Assembly: GCA_032821775.1 (NCBI GenBank)
Contig: JAVLRN010000020.1
Location: forward strand, 62,001 to 126,000
Direction of reading: 5' to 3'
DNA: 64,000 nucleotides
Source: Sanguinoderma infundibulare
Lineage: Eukaryota; Basidiomycota; Agaricomycetes; Polyporales; Polyporaceae
Translations under genes and position numbers: made by a program
The notes under the pieces: model-generated
What the model was told of the DNA's origin: nothing
Seen by the model: the letters and a program-made list of their open reading frames with translations, nothing else
The model's database searches: none
Shown: positions 1 through 10,217 of the stretch, one piece after another
Position numbering within the stretch: the first letter of the stretch is position 1
How the letters are laid out: each line of letters begins with the position of its first letter

Positions 1-963
1 ATTCTTTGGAGCCATCATGGAAGAGTCAAATGTGACTCCAGAGCACCCATCGAAATCTGCTGGGGAGTGGGCAAACAGGCAAGCTGACGGTGTGTCATGT
101 AGTTGTATGCAATCTATGGGGGAACAATGATCAGAAGTGTTGAATAGAGGCCTCACGCCACGGCAGTGACCACCACCACCACCACCACCCTCCCATGTGA
201 AAAGTGAGGTGTCAGTCAAGGATTCCATGATCTTCTTCTGCAGTCACTGGAATGCATTCTTGTGCTCGCCATAAATCAATGGCATATGAATGTGGAAGAT
301 GCCCATCAAGCAGTACACCTCGTCTTCCACCAGCATCGTCTCGTGGCCCATGGCCCAGGAGAAGCAACAGGCAATGCTGACATTAGATATGGGGATCTCC
401 ATCCAGAGAATGGGAGCTGGTACCCTGGTGATCTCTTCCAATATATCTGCTAGGTCCACCTTTGCGCCGAGCTGCTCCCATTCCTTCAACAGGAAAATGA
501 GGAACTCTGGGGCTATGAGCTCCTGCAGGGTCCAACTCCGCCAATGCCATTTGCTGTTGTGAAACTGCGAGTGGTCCTTGCCCAGTTCATTATGGCTGCC
601 AGCAGGCACGTCTGCCAGATAGGCATAGCAGATGGCAGCGCAGGAATAATATTGGTACATGGAGTTGATCGCCTCCGAGAGCTCTGAGCTGCTACTCTTG
701 TTGATGTAGCAAGTGTCATTCCAGATCCACTTGTAACCATGGTGCTCGGCAATGATGCAGGACTCACATATTTTGGCCGAGGTCCGATCGTGTGGGATCA
801 TGCCATCTGCCTCGCATCTCTTGGTGAGGTTTTGCATTTTTTGAAAGGACCATTTGGTGGCATCCCAGACATGAGAGAGGATGGCGTAACCCTCATCACG
901 TTGCACCTGACATAGGTCATTGAAGAAATGGAGTTCCGCTTGGTCTGTGCTGAGGAGCCACAT
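1..963 (-). pseudogene. HET-domain (heterokaryon incompatibility-like) gene with one internal stop; runs off the window
   Basis: The frame starting at ATG 963 reads as a HET domain: an AILSHVW-type opening, an IWNDTCYINKSSSSELSEAI-like core, an RSWTLQELIAP block and an EDEVYCLMGIF block near the end. HET proteins act in fungal non-self recognition. The frame meets TGA at 244-246, but the same frame then continues with HET-like sequence (LQKKIMESLTDTSLFTWEG and further) open to base 1. The TGA stands where the family usually has Arg, so a CGA to TGA transition is the simplest reading. A GGT/ACC microsatellite (about 170-190) encodes a short glycine run just after the stop. I call it a pseudogene; readthrough or a sequencing error cannot be excluded. 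The 3' end lies outside the window. Confidence 0.8.
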
Positions 964-1260
964 AGACGGTCAAAGCGCACTGCGTTGAGAATGGATGTGA
1001 ATGTTTTAGGCACATCCATGTCCTGCATGATGACACCACTCACCAAAGGACCCAATCTTGAATCGAGAGGGGGGCAGCAGTAATGATTACATGTCTTGTC
1101 AGAGAGGGATGTTTGGAGGTAAGGAGTAACAATTGCAAAGAGGTGATGTGGGCACCTCACACCAGGATGCTGATCCTTGGGGCTGTGAGAAGCATGTCAT
1201 CAAGGCGGTGTGTTGCCAAATGGGAATTGCCCAAGCATATGTAAAGAAGAAATAAATCTA

Positions 1261-1327
1261 CAGTACTTTACATAAAACACTGCCAGTCATGTGTCCATAA
1301 AAACCTATTTGTAACTATTTGTTCCAT
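1261..1327 (+). repeat. Left terminal inverted repeat of the mariner-type unit
   Basis: Begins CAGTACTTTACATAAAAC next to TA at 1259-1260. It carries the same inner doublet TATTTGTA/CTATTTGT as the right end. Differences from the right copy are mostly transitions. Confidence 0.8.
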
Positions 1328-1742
1328 CAACAAATGGGGTGATTTATCATTTTGGAGAGACAGCTTATCTCTGTGTAACAATTCTTTGTGATTAATGATC
1401 ATGACATTACACATCACACTCCTCAGCTTGCATCTCCTGCCCAATCCACATCTCCCTCCATCCATCCCTTGCTGTTCCACTTGCTGCATCTTTTCTGAGC
1501 TACCTACACTGTCATCCTTTGCTCCAAGTCGACCCACTTTGTTCCCTACTGCCCCAATCTTTTTCATCAGCTCCAGTACAACAATTTTGCCCCAGTCACA
1601 ACAAGCTAGCACAATCTGGACACCGACAAGCTCATTCTGGACGTGAACGAGCCTGGCTGGTCCTGAGCATACCTGGTTGCGAGGGTTGGTTTTTGGCAAT
1701 AGAGAATGGATGGGATTGCATGGTGGTCAGCCACTGTTGGGA

Positions 1743-1750
1743 TATATAAA
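1743..1750 (+). promoter_or_regulatory. TATA-like box upstream of the hypothetical gene
   Basis: TATATAAA about 200 bases before the first exon I can place in the gene that follows. Confidence 0.35.
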
Positions 1751-1949
1751 GGTGTGTATTGTCCTCTTCTTCTTCAGTATTCCACATTCTTTCATTCTTT
1801 GTGCTTCCAGATTTTTCACTCCTTTATGCTGCCTCCTTCTTTCACTATCTTAATACAATTGCTCCTTCACAATTGTGGCTGGAAAATCCTGCCTGGGTTG
1901 GTATGTTTGCATCACATGTACGTTTTTCGACTACTGACTTATTTCAGAT

Positions 1950-3722
1950 GGTGCACGCAACCCCCCGCAGTTCTATGCCTCTCTCGAAGAGATCAACGCT
2001 GACCATATTGCCACTGGCTATGCACCACTGCAACCTGCTCCACCTTCACCACCTCTGCTGCCACCTCCACCACCGTCACCTCCCCCACTGCCTCCTTCTC
2101 CTCCTACTGCAGCTGTCCCCGATGCTAGTGGACCCTCAGAGGCTATTGCTAGTAAGTCTCTCAGTCCATGTGGGAATCTATACATTGGCAAGGTAATGAC
2201 AATCATAGTGAACCCTGCTCCTGGTACTCCAGCAGCCTCCTTAGATGCGCCCATGCCCAGGCCTGGCCTTCTCACATACGTTTTGACAACAGCCACCAAG
2301 CCTGTTATTGATTCAGCAAGCTCAGCCTCTCGACCACATCCCGATTGTCCCATTGCAATGAAGAAGGAGAGGTCCATGAAGCATAATAACATCATACTGG
2401 CAGGTTGCTCTCATTTCAACTTCATCAATTCAGCACTTGCAGTCCAGGCCCTGGAAGGTGAGTACAAGGCTGGGCAGCACTCTAGGCCAGTGATGAAGAT
2501 ATGGTGGACTGGTTCGAGGTGCGTGTATATGTCTGTGATGTGCTCCAGGTGTTTGATCAGTTGGGCAGTGGCGGCAGGGCTGGGGCATCCACAGTTGAAA
2601 CTGACCATAAATTTGTGGTCGTGCAAAGCACTATTTTGAAGAAGAACCAGGACACTTGCATCATCAATGTTGAGTTTGATCTCAATACCATGGATGGCTT
2701 CCGCATCAAGAAGAGGGTATCTCCTATGTGTGCTGTGTATACTTAGCTGAATCACTCGTTGTCTTGTAGCCCATTTTGGCAGTGTCTGGAGCTGGAAATG
2801 AGGATAACAAGCTCAGTGGCAGTGATAAGGTGCGCATTGGATATCAACACAATGAGCCTTGGCTGGGGTAGGGCTTAATGATGGTAGCAAGTACAGTTGC
2901 CTACACTCCCCCATTACTCTGACTACATCCTCGTTTGATTCTTCCCTGGCTATTACTGATTAGTGTTATAGGTGCCCCGCCTTGGTGCCTTTGATGATGC
3001 CACACAGCTTTATGGCCACATCATTGTTCAGTTGAAGGCACAGTGGAAATGCGAGAAGCATCAGGGTAAACATGGCAAGTAAGGGTACTGTTGGATTGAC
3101 CCCAATAGCAACCACATTGGGATCAACATGTGCAAGTTCAAAGCCTGGTCATCTGCTATTGTAAGTTCAATTACTGCATGTATCTATCTGCCTGGAATTC
3201 ATATGTTATCAGGCTGCTTATGAGGCAACAAAGTTTGTTCCCCCTAATACTGCAGATTTCGACACTGCTCGAGATGGCCATGTGCTTGCCACATGTCCTC
3301 GTGGATGTGCAAACCAGATCCCAGTGCCAATGCCAGCATCCCCTTCAGGCGACCTCACCACACTTCTTATCAGCGCTCTCATCCCCATTCTTACCAACTA
3401 CTTCCAGTTGCACATCCCATCAGTGCCAGTGCCTTTGGTAGGCATGTCTGTGACACCCTCTTGCCCGCTGTCACCATCACCACCCCTGGGTACTGAGCTC
3501 AAGGCCTGCATTCGCAACTTCCTCATCAGCACAAGCATTAATATGTTCAATACAGCGCCTCATCTTGCTGCACTCGATCTCACCCCATATATGTTGAAAG
3601 ACCTACCTTTGTCTTGCCTGGTTGACCTGTTGGGTGTTGTTGAAGGTCAGGCGGTCACCTTCCAGACTTTCTGCAAGGAGTGGGTTGAGCATCTGGGGGA
3701 GAAGCGGTGTCATGGACTCTAG
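1950..3722 (+). pseudogene. Conserved basidiomycete hypothetical protein, multi-exon, with an in-frame TAA
   Basis: I recognise this as a widespread agaricomycete protein family of unknown function. It has a proline-rich N-terminal part, a domain ending VEFDLNTMDGFRIKK, a CxKH...GYCWIDP segment, and a C-terminal helical part ending near FCKEWVEHLG. Exons that join in frame: about 1950 onward, 2569-2716, 2770-2829, 2972-3160 and 3213-3722, with canonical introns between (for example 2519-2568, 3161-3212). Exon 2972-3160 contains TAA at 3080-3082, directly before the family's conserved GYCWIDP, so the frame is broken although splice sites survive. The first exon(s) before 1950 are not resolved; a short exon ending near 1895 is possible. 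The gene lies inside the mariner-type unit. Confidence 0.6.
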
Positions 3723-3896
3723 GTGTCTTCTTGGTAGTGTTCTTAAGTTAGCATCTTACTAGTCATTCTAATAGGTTTTGTATGTTATTTCATTCCATAT
3801 TGTACTTTGCCAGTAAGGCTATGTAATCATGAATGTGATGATCATAGAGAATGCCATGGGTGAACCCAGCTCAGATGGATCATCTTCATATTCTCA

Positions 3897-4071
3897 GCTA
3901 TCCACATCATCAACATTGGAAAAACCTGGGAAAAGCTTGTTTTCACCACTTATATAATTGCCACCATTGAGAACCCGAACGACATCTGTGTAATTTCTGC
4001 CCACCCTTATGGCCAACGTGCCATCCTGAAGTTCGCCACAAACACTGGTGCACAGGCGATTGCTGCCTCCC
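3897..4071 (+). pseudogene. Fragment of ribosomal protein uS2 (RPS0/RPSA) gene
   Basis: The plus frame reads [12 protein letters not shown], then [20 protein letters not shown] and [14 protein letters not shown], which is the N-terminal third of 40S protein uS2 (yeast Rps0). The expected ARPYG is AHPYG here, a CGC to CAC type change. Similarity begins directly after a possible splice acceptor (TTCTCAG, ending 3897) and stops abruptly after AQAIA; the frame then runs into unrelated sequence and TGA at 4149. There is no start codon and no C-terminal part, so this is a captured or residual exon, not a gene. Confidence 0.75.
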
Positions 4072-4416
4072 TCGTCTACACTCAAATGCTTCTCCCTAAA
4101 CATCTTCTCAACAACCAAGAATACCTCGAGTTCCACAGGCACGACCTGTGAGATGCCCAGAGATACCAGTAGTCATACACAGTTGCCATCATGGGCAGGC
4201 GCCTGTCCCTCCTTTCTTCCATCCACATTGCTACGCACCCTCTCACTATCCCTCCCCTTCGAACATGTGTATAGTTCCATTGTCTTGACATCTGTCGATG
4301 ATGGAAATATGTTGACATGTTCTATGTCCAGGGGACACACACATCGCTCTGCCCATTTGGCAATGGAGCATTGTTCGCATTCCCTTATCCTCTCTTCCTT
4401 TTGACTCTCTCTCCTC

Positions 4417-4814
4417 AAGGCATCCAAGCACAAAGAGCTCGATGTGCCTAACCTCGAAGTCATCAAGGCCATGTAGAGCCTTACCTCCAAGGGTCTTGTC
4501 AAGACGCAGTTCTCTTGGCAGCCATACTACATCCTTACCCCAGAGGGCATCGACTATCTCTGCGAATGGTATGTTCTCCATTCCCTTGAATCAACCCTAT
4601 ATCCTGGCATCTGATGGTGCTGCGGCATGCATCCAGGCTTAACCTCCCGAGCGAGATTGTCCTGTTCATACACAAAAAGGCCATCTGCCCCCCTCGCCCA
4701 GCCCAGGTGCGCCCTGGCAGAGGAGAAGGCACCTACCGCCCACCCTGCAGTGACCAGGAGGACTACAGGAAGGAGGGTGGTGTGCCTGGCGAGTTCCAGC
4801 TTCCAAGCTTCTAG
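4417..4814 (+). pseudogene. Ribosomal protein eS10 (RPS10) gene fragment, intron kept, one stop
   Basis: Exon 4417-4568 encodes KHKELDVPNLEVIKAM, then TAG (4474-4476) where eS10 has Gln, then SLTSKG and QFSWQPYYILTPEGIDYLCEW. A canonical intron 4569-4636 is followed by exon 4637-4814 with LNLPSEIV, the KKA..PPRPAQ region, YRPPC, EDYRKEGG and GEFQ. The real protein starts about 35 residues earlier; that part is missing. Several differences from the family are C-to-T or G-to-A type (CAG to TAG, YLREW to YLCEW, PPRGDRED to PPCSDQED). Retention of the intron argues for a DNA-level copy, not a retrocopy. The functional eS10 gene must be elsewhere. Confidence 0.82.
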
Positions 4815-4819
4815 AATCC

Positions 4820-6120
4820 CCTTCGAATGGGTCACCAAGGGGCTTCTAGTAGTTGAGCATTGTGGAGACATCATGCCAGGTGGGGGACAGGTGATCAGTC
4901 AGTTTTGCGCTTCGGAGCCTTCCCTTCGGGGTGTCACAATGGCTAAATGTTGAATTTTGCAGGCAGCGGATGCTTCACATCTGGCAAGAAATTGAGGTAC
5001 ATTACGTCTGTGTGCCCCCTGTCTCGAATGCCAGCATATCTCCTGCTTGGAACAGACTCGTGCACAGTCTCTGACGCCGTTTTCATCCATGTGTGCAACC
5101 GACAGAACATGCATGTGAAGGTCGAGGGTGGCCAGCAACTGAGGCCAACGTCCATGCATGGGCCTGTGATGCGTGCTGCGGAATTGGGTGCAGAGTACGA
5201 GGACAGCCAGGCCGAGTGGGTGCGGCAGGAGCAGGAGGTGCATCTCTTCTGTTGCATGTCTTTGTTGTTGTGTGGCAATTTGCTGAAGGCTTGAGGGGCG
5301 CTGTCAATCTGCATCATGTTTTGGGGCCTATATAGCACCTATCCCACCTCGCCCCCGTGTATGCATGTCACCCTTCCCCTGCCCCAGGTTGGCAGCACTC
5401 TGTGCGCACTGGGCCCCTGGTCTGACATCTTCCTCGCTCCCACTCCCGCATCTTTCTGGACACAGCTCCACCTCCTGCTCGGGCTCACGACTTTACGACT
5501 AATGACTCACTCATGCTGCTTTCTGTCAGTGTGATCTCTCAGCAGCCCCACTGGCTCCTCCTTTCCCTCTTCCTCGTCCTCTGGTCCTGGTCAACCGGCC
5601 TCCACAAGGACAGTAGCTCAAGCCATGCCAAGGCCCTCAGTCTTGGCATCAATACGTGTGTGTTCATTTGGGAATCGGAGTCAAAGAGGCAGATCAGGCT
5701 GCCGCTCTGCATCCAGCAGTGCGCGCTGCCATTCTGAACAGTTCATACCCGGTGTGGTCAACTGCATGATCATGAGCTGCAGCAAGACCAGCAAGGAGAC
5801 CGGTTAGGTGATGCTTATGCTCATGTGCAAACAGGTCGGTGCATATCATGTCAGAGATTTGTGTGTGGTGTGAATGGTCTCAAATCAGGCTGATTTTGTG
5901 CATACAGGGACATCCATTTCCCTCCCTACGAACTTCTCGTCTGGGACTGCCACTTCCATCAGCTCTGGTACATTCAACTTTCACGCTTTCCGAGGTCCTT
6001 TCACACTTTTTTTCATGCTTGTCCTCCTATCGTTGCTCCTTGGACAACCTGTCTGACGCCATCCTTCTCATTTTCTCTCTATGTTCTAGGCATTCCACCA
6101 ATCTCAGGTAGCGTCTCATC
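4820..6120. other. Unassigned segment inside the mariner-type unit
   Basis: No gene could be assigned. A frame near 5130-5250 reads HVKVEGGQQ, GPVMRAAELGAEYE and WVRQEQE, which loosely resembles the tail of cysteine-knuckle proteins common in agaricomycete repeats, but the cysteine pattern before it is not convincing. The remainder shows only short unconnected frames. Confidence 0.3.
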
Positions 6121-6124
6121 CTCA

Positions 6125-6497
6125 GTGTTGGTGTTGGCATTGGTGCCAGCCTCCTCTTCTCCTTCCTCTACCACATCCTCACCCTCAACCACCTTGACAG
6201 CAATGGCCATGGCTTCCCCTTCATCAGCTTCTACCACCGGTGCCGGTAAGTGCTCATTCTACTTCAAAGAGTGCACAAACACTGAACTATTGGGCCTTCT
6301 TCCCATGTAAAGTGTCAGCGACGTCACAGTTGACCAGGAGCAGCTCAGGAAGTGAAGTGACAAACACGCAAGGTAGCAGCACACTGATTAGCCAGACAGG
6401 GAGTGGGAACGAGGCCAGTGCATGGGGAATATCATCTTCACACTTGATCGCTCTGGGGGTGGTGTTGGTTGTTGTGGGCATGGTGGTCTTGTTGTGA
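6125..6497 (+). CDS. 3' part of a Ser/Thr-rich, probably GPI-anchored or membrane-anchored secreted protein
   Basis: Two exons join in frame across a canonical intron (6246-6312): the first is almost pure Ser/Thr/Ala/Pro and the second continues TSQLTRSSSGSEVTNTQ and ends with a hydrophobic tail (LIALGVVLVVVGMVVLL) directly before the stop. A Ser/Thr-rich stalk plus a terminal hydrophobic segment is the usual look of fungal GPI-anchored wall proteins. The 5' part, including any signal peptide, was not found, so this may be a fragment. It lies within the mariner-type unit, between the ribosomal fragments and the transposase. Confidence 0.4.
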
Positions 6498-6705
6498 AGG
6501 GTCCTGATCATTTGTGGTGTCTTGTAGGGATGGCTGGAGTGTGTTGATATGAGTTATGAGCACAGCCGAGTGGGGTTCATGTCCAAGGTGTATTGTGTGT
6601 ATGTACATTTTCCTACAACTTGCAACCTCATTCCAAGCTTGACTGGGAGTACAGCCTCAGCACATCTGGCCCACCTGCACCCACAGTTGTATCCCATGAC
6701 ATTCC

Positions 6706-7844
6706 CTATGAATATCCACAGTTTATGATCCATCCCTCAGCATCTTGTGGTGTCACAGACATGGCAGCCTGATGAATCAACCACAGTCGCACATCTCTTT
6801 TGACAGCCTGGGATTCGTGATGACAAAGCCATGCCTTGATTGAGTGAAATGATTGCTCGATTGGGTTCATATCGGGTGAATATGGTGGGAGGAAGATCAA
6901 GCATGCTTCTGTAATACAGAGATTAGCAAACTTGCCCACTATGCCTCCACACACCGCGACTGCATTCGCCAGGAGCCCTTGTTCCAGAATGTGTTTCAGC
7001 AGATGTGCACCATCAAATGAGAACATATCACATTCAACCTCAACAATTTGGCAGAGTTCTTCATTATAGTGGATTGTGCAATTATCCAGGATGATGACAC
7101 TTTGAGGACCAGGGTATGGTGTAAGCTGGGGTGCCTAGTATTTTTCACTCAATATACATGGACAACATGTTCATATAATAGAAACCATACAATCTGTTCC
7201 CAGACAAAAGTGAGAAAGCAGTCCTTGGTCACAGAACCCTCAAACAGATCCAATGCAATAATCCTATTGACAGACAGGGCGGGGAGGAGGGAATATCACT
7301 GACCCTGAATAAAGGTTGCGCGACGTACACATGCCAAGCCCCACCTTGTCCACCCATGTCTTCGCTGATTTGTTCAGTCATCAATGCTCAACTCATCCAA
7401 CCACACCATGTATTCCATAGGAATGTTGCCATATGCCACCTGCCATGTTGCCCAGAGGAGCTTGTTTCACTCAAGGGCCTCTTGAGTGACCTGCTTGTTC
7501 ATGATGTCGAGGCATCTGAGGGTGCGGGAAAGGGTTGCGATAGAGACAGAGATGCCACGAGCGTCCATGAGTTGTTCTTGGATTTCATCAAGGTAGAGTG
7601 TCGGATTGGTGTCCAGGATTGAGAAGATGTATGTGAGGTCATGCTGGTCAAGAGTGCAAGGGCATCCTCTTTGACGAGCGAGGGGATTGGTTGTTTAACC
7701 GAAGTCTCGGTAGGTTCGGAGAATAGTATACATAGTGCATTCAGAGCAGCCCGCGAGAGCAGCACACTCGGCAATACTCTTGTTGTCAGTGTGGTGCCAG
7801 GCAACAATGCGGTTCTTCAGCTGCTCAGCGAGAGGGGGAACCAT
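6706..7844 (-). pseudogene. Tc1/mariner (DDE_3) transposase, full length but with several stops
   Basis: From ATG 7844 the minus frame gives a helix-turn-helix (LKNRIVAWHH, IAECAALAGCSE). The DDE domain follows with all three acidic positions visible: VWLDE, IILDN and PYSPDMNPIEQ, then SIKAW and the C-terminal GWIINCGY. Length (about 380 codons) is normal for the family. Stops interrupt it: TAA after the YRDFG segment, TGA after QEALE and TGA after the FIQGQ segment, at positions where relatives have Gln or Arg codons CAA/CGA. Two intron-like gaps (one before APQLTPYPGP, one near 6910-6950) are needed to keep the frame. It reads inward from the right inverted repeat and is inactive as written. 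Confidence 0.85.
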
Positions 7845-7939
7845 GATGAAGTCAAGGGCTAGGTATGCAGGCGGCTGCAGGCAACAGTGCCGAGGGAGCA
7901 AAAACTGAATAATTGTCACGCAAACCCTAGGGTTTGGGT

Positions 7940-8006
7940 ATGGTACAAATAGATACAAATAGGTTTTTGCAGACACGCGACCTGCAGTGTTTTATGCAAA
8001 GTACTG
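7940..8006 (-). repeat. Right terminal inverted repeat of the mariner-type unit
   Basis: Read on the minus strand it begins CAGTACTTTGCATAAAAC and is followed outward by TA (8007-8008). It lies just upstream of the transposase start at 7844. Confidence 0.8.
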
Positions 8007-8136
8007 TAAACCCTATCATGGGCGGCAGAGAGTAAGGCTGAGATCCGTGTCGGGCCGTCCACAATGACAATTGTATGACATGGAAAAGTCAGCCATAAAG
8101 CTAAAGAGCAAAAGAGCCGGATTCACACAAGCCCAG

Positions 8137-8236
8137 AGGCGCTACCAGGACTCGAACCTGGGTTTTGGGAAGATCAGCTTTGCGACACTCCACCACAAAT
8201 CAGAATCCCAAGTGATGACCACTACACTATAGCGCC
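8137..8236 (-). tRNA. tRNA-Gln(CUG) with a 28-nt intron
   Basis: Minus strand: acceptor GGCGCTA (8236-8230) pairs with TAGCGCC (8144-8138), discriminator U at 8137. The D-arm holds AGTGGTCATCA, the anticodon stem is TGGGA/TCCCA with loop anticodon CTG (8203-8201), and the T-arm is CCAGG/TTCGAGT/CCTGG. An intron of 28 nt (8199-8172) interrupts after the base 3' of the anticodon, the standard eukaryotic position. It separates the mariner-type unit (ends 8008) from the breakpoint of locus A (about 8361). Confidence 0.9.
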
Positions 8237-8360
8237 GGATTTTCAAACGGGAGAACTGCGACAATTATGTACCGGAACTCTTTCCCCCTCCCATCCATAC
8301 CGTATGTTGGTGGTCGAAGGTGGGCAATACACCATCACAAACCCCGGAGAGAACCGGAGT

Positions 8361-9549
8361 CAAGACTGAGCCACGCATCGCGATCATTGGCGGCGGCCCA
8401 GGCGGCCTCATCCTCCTCCTCACCCTCCACAAGCGTGGCATCCCCGCAACTCTCTACGAGCGCGAGGCCAGCTTCTCCTCACGCGCCCACCTCGGCGGTA
8501 GCCTCGACCTCGGGTACGAGAGCGGGCAACGGGCCCTCCGCGAGAACGGCCTTGAGGACGCCTTCAACCAGTACGCCCGCCCCCAGGGCGAGAGCCTCAC
8601 GTTCTGCGACTCTCAGAAGGTTCTTTTCTCTAAGCCCGCGGACCCAAACCAGGACCCACTCGACTCGCGTCCAGAGATCGACCGCTCCGCACTGCGCAAG
8701 ATCATGCTCGACGCCGCCCCCACCGATGCCATCAAGTGGGGCCACGGCCTCGTCTCCGCCGTCCCACTGGGCGACGGCCAGCACGAACTCACGTTTGCCA
8801 ACGGACACAAGACCGTGTGCGACATCCTCGTCGGGGCCGATGGCGCGAACTCGCGGGTGCGCCCCCTCGTCTCGAGCGCGGTGCCCGTTTATCATGGCGT
8901 CACGGGGGCTGAAATCTCCATCGCGCCTGAGATTGCGACGCTTCCCGCGCTCAAGGGTGTGGTCGAGCTTGTGGGCGAGGGGAGCCTCTTTGCCTGCGAG
9001 CACTCGCGCGTGTTTGGCGCTCAGCGCAACAGCGACGGTCGCATCAGCGTGTACGCGTGGTTCCGCGCGCAGGCGGACTGGGTCCTGCCCACGGAGCCCT
9101 CAGCGACCCGCAAATTTCTCCTGGAGAAGTACGAGGGCTGGGCGCCGTGGGTGCGAACGCTCGTCGAGCATTGCGACGCCGAGGCGATCTACCAGCGCTC
9201 TCTGTAGATGCTCCCGCTGGACCACAGGTGGGACCATGCGCCGGGGGTGACTCTGCTTGGGGACGCTGCGCACCTCATGTCGCCATTCGCTGGCGCGGGC
9301 GCGAACCTGGCCATGCTCGATGCGCTCGAGCTCGGGCTGGTTCTCGTGGAGGTGATTTCGGGCGGGAAGAGCGTCGAGGAGCGGGAGGCGGCCATCGCTG
9401 CGTGGGAGGAGGTACGGATGAGCGAGGGAAGGCGGGTTGGGGCGATCGCTGCGGCCAATGTGGAGGCCGCGCTGGGGCCTGGTGCGACGCTTCAGTCTTG
9501 CCTTGCGACGGCGGCGACCATGCAACCAGCGATGAGGCGCAAGGCTTGA
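8361..9549 (+). pseudogene. FAD-dependent monooxygenase, locus A copy, premature TAG
   Basis: Nearly identical to the intact copy at 47714-48910. It has the GGGPGG Rossmann motif, the DG motif region (VGADGANSR) and, after the stop, the GD motif region (LLGDAAHLMSP). TAG at 9205-9207 replaces the Tyr codon TAC of the intact copy and separates the DG motif from the GD motif, so FAD binding would be lost. Homology to the intact copy begins only at about codon 4 (8361); the original promoter and start codon are missing. An unrelated ATG at 8320 happens to be in frame. I read it as a promoterless, disabled duplicate. Confidence 0.88.
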
Positions 9550-10217
9550 GAATGGACTCGGAGCGGTCGGTGAGTTGCATACTCTGTCATGTTGTCTTGC
9601 TCGTATCTTTCTGTCCTCAGTTGAGGTGCTGGATGTCGGAAGTTGGAACCGATTTACATATTGACGATGTAACATTGATGTTGATACTTATGCATCATGA
9701 TGATCAAGGTGCGGGACTTAGGATGCTGTGTCATCTCATCAAGCGCTGGTGATTACCGTTCTGCAACTCGCAACCAGCACGACCTAGACACCCCACTGCA
9801 CGCCGCCTCTTCAACCAGCACGACCAGTTCATCTTGTTCACCAATGGAAAGCGTCGCCCTACTCCATGCAATCTTACCGGGCTCAGGTCTCCCCGGAGGA
9901 TCTGCCTGAGGTGGTCCGACTCGCGGGCCTATTCAACTTCGAGCGGTACAAGAGGGTCCGAGGTACCCTGATGGAGCTCCATATGCATTGCTGCGCGTTT
10001 GATTGAGACCTTATCCCCTGTACTGGAGTTTCGAAGGGCGTTCGTGATCCTGCGGCTCCAGGGTCACCAAACACAAGCGACTCCGAGGGTTTAGAAGCAG
10101 AGCTCTCGTACGGGCTCTCTGTCTGTATCATCCCCACCAACGATGGCTTCCTCTGACAAGATGGAAGCGATCATTAACGAGTTCAGCGCAATGTACGTCC
10201 AACTCTAACCCTTACCA

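Larger units (their letters stand above)
1261..8006. mobile_element. Large Tc1/mariner-type unit with 67-nt terminal inverted repeats and host-like cargo
   Basis: The sequence 1261-1327 matches the reverse complement of 7940-8006 without gaps at about 57 of 67 positions. Both ends begin CAGTACTTT and both are flanked by TA (1259-1260 and 8007-8008), the target duplication used by Tc1/mariner elements. A transposase relic of that family lies 160 nt inside the right end, in the usual position and reading inward. The left repeat, however, is 5.4 kb beyond the end of the transposase, and the space between holds several host-like gene segments. Either a mariner element captured or was invaded by other DNA, or two elements contribute one end each. 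Only the repeat pair, the TA flanks and the transposase are seen directly; unit mobility is inferred. Confidence 0.7.

Noticed and set aside
170..190. Histidine- or proline-rich coding tract
   Set aside because: It is a simple ACC/GGT microsatellite inside the HET frame after the stop; it gives a short Gly run only.
3068..3082. A 14-nt intron (GT...AG) that would remove the TAA in the hypothetical gene
   Set aside because: Far too short for a spliceosomal intron; a nonsense change is more likely.
8267..9250. 327-aa Ser/Arg/Ala-rich frame overlapping the locus A monooxygenase
   Set aside because: Shifted-frame shadow of the monooxygenase; the equivalent shadow exists over the intact copy at 48013-48948.
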